Assembly: GCF_006386545.1 (NCBI RefSeq)
Contig: NZ_SWAR01000028.1
Location: 1-64,000, forward strand
Direction: 5' to 3'
Length of the DNA: 64,000 bases
DNA from: Methylibium rhizosphaerae
Lineage (GTDB): Bacteria; Pseudomonadota; Gammaproteobacteria; Burkholderiales; Burkholderiaceae_C
A program made the translations under genes and the position numbers. Below, piece after piece: positions 59,477-64,000 of this stretch. The notes beneath the pieces were generated by a model, which saw nothing but the letters and a program-made list of their open reading frames with translations, ran no database searches and was not told the DNA's origin. Each line of letters starts with the position of its first letter. Positions within the stretch are counted from its first letter, which is position 1.

Positions 59477-59632
59477 ATTTCAGCGGCGGCCTGGCTTCGC
59501 GTCAATGCAGGGATAACCCGCGATCGGTGCCGGGCCCTCGGATGGGTGAGGTGTGCGCGCGACGGTTCGCCCGGGCGGGCCGCCTGGCGCTGGTATCTTG
59601 CCGGCCGACTCAAACCAACCGGAGGGAACCTC

Positions 59633-60526
59633 ATGAAAACCGCCTTGCGTACGACGCTGGCTGCCGCGCTGTTGTCGGCCAGCCTGGGCTTGCCGGCCTG
59701 GCAAGCCAGGGCTGCCGAAACCCCGGCGGCGCCCCAGGCGCAGATGCCGGCGCCGCCGGCCGTGAAGGCCGAGCATGGCCCGCGCACGGTCACTCTCGGC
59801 GAGCAGGGCTCGCTCAAGCTGCCGGCCGGCTATGTGTACCTGAACCCTGCCGATGCGGCCGCGATGCTCACCTACTGGGGCAACCCGGGTCCGCACGACA
59901 CGCTGGGCATGGTGGTCGGCTCCGGCGATAACGACGGCTGGGCCATCACGCTGGAATTCCACAAGGAAGGCTATGTGAAGGACGAGGACGCCAAGAGCTG
60001 GGACGCCGACGAGCTGTTCAAGTCGGTGAAGGAAGGCACCGAAGCGTCGAACGAGGAGCGCAAGAAGATGGGCGGCGGCGAGCTGCACGTCATCGACTGG
60101 GTGCAGCGGCCCGCGTACGAGGCGGCCACGCACCGGCTGGTGTGGGGCTTGCGCGCCGAATCCATCGACGCCGGCCAGCGCAGCGAAAGCGTCAACTACC
60201 GCACCTACGTGCTCGGCCGCGAGGGCTTCATCGAGATGAACCTCATGACCGAGCCGCAGCAGCTCGAGGCCACCAAGCCGCGCGCGAACGAACTGCTCGC
60301 GGCCACCAGCTTCAACGACGGCAAGCGCTACGAGGACTTCAATGCCGGCACCGACCGTGTGGCCGAGTACGGCCTGGCGGCGCTGGTGGCCGGCGGCGTG
60401 GCCAAGAAGCTGGGCCTCTTTGCCACGCTGGGCCTGCTGCTGGCGAAGTTCTGGAAGGTGGCGCTGGTTGGCCTGGCCGTGTTCGGCGGCGGCCTCATGA
60501 AGCTGTTCAAGCGCAAGGCCGACTGA
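59633..60526 (+). CDS. DUF2167 family membrane protein
   Basis: 297 residues. Signal peptide (cleavage near ARAAE, about residue 27), a Pro/Ala-rich linker, then the DUF2167 domain: LGEQGSLKLPAGYVYLNPAD, GMVVGSGDNDGWAITLEFHK, WVQRPAYEAATHRLVWGL, and VNYRTYVLGREGFIEMNLM. Two C-terminal membrane helices follow (about 250-290). GGAGGGAA precedes ATG 59633. DUF2167 proteins are widespread and of unknown function. The gene stands alone, divergent from the rbs operon. Confidence 0.88.
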   Translation: MKTALRTTLAAALLSASLGLPAWQARAAETPAAPQAQMPAPPAVKAEHGPRTVTLGEQGSLKLPAGYVYLNPADAAAMLTYWGNPGPHDTLGMVVGSGDNDGWAITLEFHKEGYVKDEDAKSWDADELFKSVKEGTEASNEERKKMGGGELHVIDWVQRPAYEAATHRLVWGLRAESIDAGQRSESVNYRTYVLGREGFIEMNLMTEPQQLEATKPRANELLAATSFNDGKRYEDFNAGTDRVAEYGLAALVAGGVAKKLGLFATLGLLLAKFWKVALVGLAVFGGGLMKLFKRKAD

Positions 60527-60544
60527 TGGCGCCGGCCTTGCCCT

Positions 60545-62374
60545 TCAGCCCCTCTGCCTCGCGTTGATCCAGCGGTCGATCTTCGCTTCGAGCACGGCCA
60601 GCGGCATCGAGCCGCTGGCCAGCACCTGCTCGTGGAAGTCGGCCAGTGCAAAGCGCGACCCGAGCGCCGCCCTGGCGCGGTCGCGCAGTTCCTCGATCTT
60701 GATGCGGCCGATGGCATAGCCCAGCGCCTGGCCGGGCCACACCATGTAGCGCTCGATCTGCACCCGGCTGTCGCGCTCGGTGAAGCCGGTTTGTTCCTGG
60801 AAGTAGGCGATGGCCTGCTCGCGGGACCAGCCCTTGGCATGCATGCCGGTGTCCACCACCAGGCGCACCGCGCGCATCATGGCCATGCCGAGGTGGCCGA
60901 GGTGGGCGTTCGGGTCGTCGTACAGCCCCAGGTCGTAGCCCAGCGTCTCGGCATACAGCCCCCAGCCTTCGCCGAACGCGTTGTAGAAGTAGAAGCGCTG
61001 CAGCTTGGTCACCGGCAGTTCCTGCGCCAGCGCGATCTGGAAGTGGTGTCCCGGCTGCCCTTCGTGCAGGTAGAGCGAGGCCATGCGCGGCGTGGCATAG
61101 GCGGCCGGGTCGGTGATCACCGCGAAGAAGATGCCCGGCCGCGAGCCGTCGAGCGAGGGCTGGGTGTAGTGGTCGCTGGCGGTGTAGCGGGTGAGCTCGG
61201 GCTCCGGGCGGATCTCCAGCGGCGCCTTCGGCACGCGGCTGAAGAGCTGCGGCAGCTTCGTTGCGATGCGGCGGTTGAGCTCGGCATAGGCATCGAGCAC
61301 CTGCTGCTCGGTCTTGTACGGATAGTTCTCGGGACGCTTCGCATGCCAGGTCAGGAAGTCCGCCAGGCTGCCTTCGAAGCCGTACTGCGCCTGCACCTCG
61401 GCCATCTTGCCGCGCAGGCGCTGCACTTCGCGCAGGCCCAGCTGGTGGATCTCTTCAGCCCCCATGGTGGTGCTGGTGTGGGTGCGCACGAACTGCTCGT
61501 ACCAGGCGTTGCCGCCGGGCAATGCGGACCAGCCGGCACTGGTGCGGCTGCGCGGCAGCACCTCGCGTTCCACCGCGTCGGCCAGCCGCACGAGGGCCGG
61601 ATGGAGCCGCTGCTCGATCACTCGCCGGTACTCGGCTGCGAGCCGGTCGCGGTCGGCGGCGGCAAAGCGCGCCGGCATGGTGGCGATGGGCGCGTGATAC
61701 GGGCTCTTGTCGACTTCGGCGGGCGCCAGGTTGCGCAGCATGGGCAGCAGGCGCTCGATGATCGGCCGCGGGTGCACGATGCCGCGCTTCAGGCCTTCGC
61801 GCAGGTTGGCCACTGCCTGGTCGCACCAGGCCGGCAGCGCCCGCAGGCGGGAAAGATGCTGCTCGTAGTGGGCCACCGTGGCGAACATCGACAGGCCGCT
61901 GTCGGCGGCATTGGCCAACTCGAACGGCGGCTTGCCGGGGGTCTGGTCGAGCGGCAGCAGGTGGTCGGGGTGCTGCAGCTGCGCGAGCTGGTCCTGCGCG
62001 TGGTAGGCCAGCACGTCATAGGCGATCAGGTCGATTTCACCCAGCGCCTTGCGGTCGATGCGGCGCAGGTCGGCGAGCGTCTTGCGGTACAGCGCCGCGC
62101 GTTTCGCACGGTGGGCCGGCGAGATGTCGATCGGCAGGCTGGCGGCCTGCGCCGGCGTGGCGCTGCCCAGGCGGCTGGCCCAGAACGGGTCGGCATCGAG
62201 CAGGGCGGCGAAGTAGCGGTCGGCCAGCGCGGCCAGGCGCGCGGCCGCCGCCGATGACGGCGCCGTGGCGGTGCTGGCGCTGGTGGCGGCTAGCGCCCAT
62301 GCAGGCGCGGCAAACGGGGTGGCGCAGGCTGCGAGCAGCAGCTTGCGACGGGCCGGGGTCACCGGTGCGTCCAT
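60545..62374 (-). CDS. DUF885 family protein (putative exported metallopeptidase)
   Basis: 609 residues with an Arg-containing N-terminal signal (ARRKLLLAACATPFAAPAWA). The DUF885 domain has the zinc-like motif LYLHEGQPGHHFQIALAQE and the downstream Glu in NAFGEGWGLYAETLG, an HEXXH-like arrangement (HEGQPGHH). Family members are thought to be periplasmic carboxypeptidase-like enzymes, mostly uncharacterised. Convergent with the DUF2167 gene, 18 bp apart. Confidence 0.87.
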   Translation of the reverse strand: MDAPVTPARRKLLLAACATPFAAPAWALAATSASTATAPSSAAAARLAALADRYFAALLDADPFWASRLGSATPAQAASLPIDISPAHRAKRAALYRKTLADLRRIDRKALGEIDLIAYDVLAYHAQDQLAQLQHPDHLLPLDQTPGKPPFELANAADSGLSMFATVAHYEQHLSRLRALPAWCDQAVANLREGLKRGIVHPRPIIERLLPMLRNLAPAEVDKSPYHAPIATMPARFAAADRDRLAAEYRRVIEQRLHPALVRLADAVEREVLPRSRTSAGWSALPGGNAWYEQFVRTHTSTTMGAEEIHQLGLREVQRLRGKMAEVQAQYGFEGSLADFLTWHAKRPENYPYKTEQQVLDAYAELNRRIATKLPQLFSRVPKAPLEIRPEPELTRYTASDHYTQPSLDGSRPGIFFAVITDPAAYATPRMASLYLHEGQPGHHFQIALAQELPVTKLQRFYFYNAFGEGWGLYAETLGYDLGLYDDPNAHLGHLGMAMMRAVRLVVDTGMHAKGWSREQAIAYFQEQTGFTERDSRVQIERYMVWPGQALGYAIGRIKIEELRDRARAALGSRFALADFHEQVLASGSMPLAVLEAKIDRWINARQRG

Positions 62375-62449
62375 GCGGTCTCCTCTGTCCTTGTGGGCTT
62401 GGAAGGCGCGGATCGTCGCACGCTTTTCCAGGCCGCGCAGGGCAGTGGG

Positions 62450-64000
62450 CTACGCCGCTTCGATGCGGCGCTGGCCGGCGCCGGGGCGCACTTTCAGCAC
62501 CGGGTCGCTCGCCACGGTGAAGCTGCGGCTGTCGATCGTGTTCACATAGCGCCACTCGGCCCGCGCGTCGGCGGCCGTCGCGGTGAGCACCATGTAGCCG
62601 CGCCGGTGGGTGTCGCAGTACTGCAGCGGCCCGATCAGCTGGGCGAGCCCGGCGGCGAGCTGGGCCGGGTCCTGGCCGGCGAGCACTTCCTCCAGCCCCG
62701 GCGACGTGACGCCCGGCGTGGCGAATTCGACGCCCACCTGCCGGCCCTGCGCATCCTGCAGGTCGCTGGCCCAGGCGTTGTGCGTGTCGCCGGCCAGCAC
62801 CACGAGGTTCTTGTCGAGCGCACGGGCCATGCCCAGCACCGTCTCGCGCGCGGCGGCATAGCCGTCCCAGGCGTCGAGGTTGTACGGGATGGACGGCTGG
62901 GCGAGGATGGCCTGTTCCTGCGGCGTGAGGGAGCCGGGGTCGGTCTGCGCGCGCGTGGCGATGTCGGCGTATTGCGCCACGCTGACCTGCTGCAAGGCGA
63001 CCGGCGCCGGGATCAGCATGCGGCCCATCAGCACCTGCTGGCCCAGCACCTGCCAGGTGGCGGTGGACGCCTGCAGCCGGCCTTGCAGCCAGGTGGTCTG
63101 CGCAGCGCCCAGCAGCTGGCGGTCCGCCGCGGTCACGTCGGCCGCGAAGCGCGCCGCGTCGAAACCGTTGGCGGTCACGTAGGCGGCGATGTCGAGCTGC
63201 AGGTCGCGGCCGACCAGCCGGGTGTCGAGCATGTGCAGCGACACCAGCGAGCCGAAGTCGAACGAACGGTAGATGCGATCGGGTTGCGCGGCGTCGGGCA
63301 GCCGGATGGGCATCCACTCGTGATACGCCTGCAGCGCGGCCGCCTTGCGCGCCGCGAAGCTGCCTTCGGTGGCCTCGGTGTGGTTCTCGGCGCCGTTGCG
63401 CCAGGTGTCGTTGGCGATCTCGTGGTCGTCCCACACCGCGATGAGCGGCATGGCGGCATGCAGGGCCTGCAGGTCGGCGTCGCTCTTGTACTGCGCATGG
63501 CGCCGGCGGTAGTCGGCCAGCGCGAGGGTTTCGGTTTCCGGCACGCTCACCCGGCCGAGCGCGGCGGCGTTGCCCGAGGCGTAGCCGTCCTTCGGGTACT
63601 CGTACAGGTAGTCGCCCAGGTGCACGGCCGCGTCCACGTCGGCGAGCGCCGCTGCATCGGCATAGGCATTGAAGTAGCCGCGCGGATAGTTGGCGCACGA
63701 GAACACCGCGAGCTTCACCTGCTGAACCGCGCCCGCCGGCAGCGTGCGGGTGCGGCCGACCGGCGAGTGGGTGCCGCTGCCGAAGCTGAACCGGTAGAAG
63801 TAGCGCGTGCCCGGCTGCAGCCCGATGGCATCGACCTTGACGGTGTAGTCGCGCTCGGCGCCGGTGCTGGTGGTGCCTTGCGCCACCACGCTCGCGAAGG
63901 CGGCATCGGTGGCCACCTGCCAGCGCAGCTGCAGCGCCGCGTCGCGTGACGGCGTGGCGCGGGTCCACAGCATCACGCGGTCGGGCTGCGGGTCGCCGCT
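62450..64000 (-). CDS. phoD: PhoD-family alkaline phosphatase/phosphodiesterase, 3' part
   Basis: The frame is open to the window edge, where SGDPQPDRVMLWTR appears, the start of the conserved PhoD domain; the N-terminus and any Tat signal are beyond the window. Metal-site motifs seen are HLGDYLYEYP, AVWDDHEIANDTW, the VVLAGDTHNAWASDL segment and GVEFATPGVTSPG. About 516 residues are present. PhoD enzymes are calcium/iron phosphodiesterase-type alkaline phosphatases exported through Tat for phosphate scavenging. An internal GTG at 63976 is not the true start. Confidence 0.92.
   Translation of the reverse strand, partial: SGDPQPDRVMLWTRATPSRDAALQLRWQVATDAAFASVVAQGTTSTGAERDYTVKVDAIGLQPGTRYFYRFSFGSGTHSPVGRTRTLPAGAVQQVKLAVFSCANYPRGYFNAYADAAALADVDAAVHLGDYLYEYPKDGYASGNAAALGRVSVPETETLALADYRRRHAQYKSDADLQALHAAMPLIAVWDDHEIANDTWRNGAENHTEATEGSFAARKAAALQAYHEWMPIRLPDAAQPDRIYRSFDFGSLVSLHMLDTRLVGRDLQLDIAAYVTANGFDAARFAADVTAADRQLLGAAQTTWLQGRLQASTATWQVLGQQVLMGRMLIPAPVALQQVSVAQYADIATRAQTDPGSLTPQEQAILAQPSIPYNLDAWDGYAAARETVLGMARALDKNLVVLAGDTHNAWASDLQDAQGRQVGVEFATPGVTSPGLEEVLAGQDPAQLAAGLAQLIGPLQYCDTHRRGYMVLTATAADARAEWRYVNTIDSRSFTVASDPVLKVRPGAGQRRIEAA

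Noticed and set aside
58124-59632. Long N-terminal extension of the DUF2167 gene
   Set aside because: The extension is antisense to rbsA and rbsB. The signal peptide and ribosome binding site place the start at 59633.

Overview
This is 64 kb of GC-rich, densely coding bacterial chromosome. Gene content and order point to a betaproteobacterium of the order Burkholderiales, Rubrivivax/Leptothrix/Comamonas-like: glyA-nrdR-minor pilins-ribD-ribBA-ribH-nusB synteny, Tol genes with ybgC, UbiD, and an Entner-Doudoroff pair. I see no rRNA, tRNA, CRISPR array, prophage or insertion sequence. No gene-free stretch exceeds about 250 bp. Both ends cut genes: a TRAP permease on the left and a PhoD-like phosphatase on the right.

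1-7.1 kb (+): a compact operon of TRAP transporter (dctM end, dctP), a fused 5-oxoprolinase-type HyuA-HyuB protein, an unknown membrane protein and pyroglutamyl peptidase. It reads as a pyroglutamate (5-oxoproline) uptake and utilisation unit. The oxoprolinase gene carries an in-frame palindromic repeat. 7.1-10.4 kb: the most interesting region. An ECF sigma factor with a small zinc-finger anti-sigma is divergent from a four-gene cluster of a secreted four-cysteine peptide (DUF2282), an MNIO/DUF692 enzyme, a DUF2063 partner and a DoxX membrane protein. This is the layout of the recently described copper-buffering peptide ('bufferin') clusters.

10.4-20.1 kb (mostly -): DinB-like protein, ybgC-tolQ-tolR-tolA (no tolB or pal behind it), a Ser/Thr kinase with a PEGA tail plus a lipoprotein, an aminotransferase, nusB, ribH, ribBA (with a degenerate GTP cyclohydrolase half) and ribD; ribE is absent. 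20.1-27.1 kb: type IV pilus minor pilin operon fimT-pilV-pilW-pilX-pilY1-pilE (-), faced by a lone extra pseudopilin gene (+). 27.2-30.1 kb (-): nrdR, glyA, a membrane-anchored lytic transglycosylase.

30.3-39 kb: ubiD, ydcF-like, a prolyl oligopeptidase, a cupin protein, msrA, and a His-rich small protein followed by a ZnuD-like TonB receptor. 39-44.8 kb: two tandem, clearly duplicated multi-PAS hybrid histidine kinases. 44.8-50.9 kb: pdxH, an SDR, a two-subunit molybdenum hydroxylase (IorAB type) with a MocA-like cytidylyltransferase, and chaC.

50.9-59.5 kb: sugar catabolism. edd-eda sits behind a near-consensus promoter containing a HexR-like operator; facing it is a complete ribose operon rbsB-A-C-R-K-D with two overlapping LacI-type operators upstream of rbsB. 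59.6-64 kb: a DUF2167 membrane protein, a DUF885 metalloprotein and a truncated PhoD. Family assignments rest on motifs read from the translated sequence; no database search was run.
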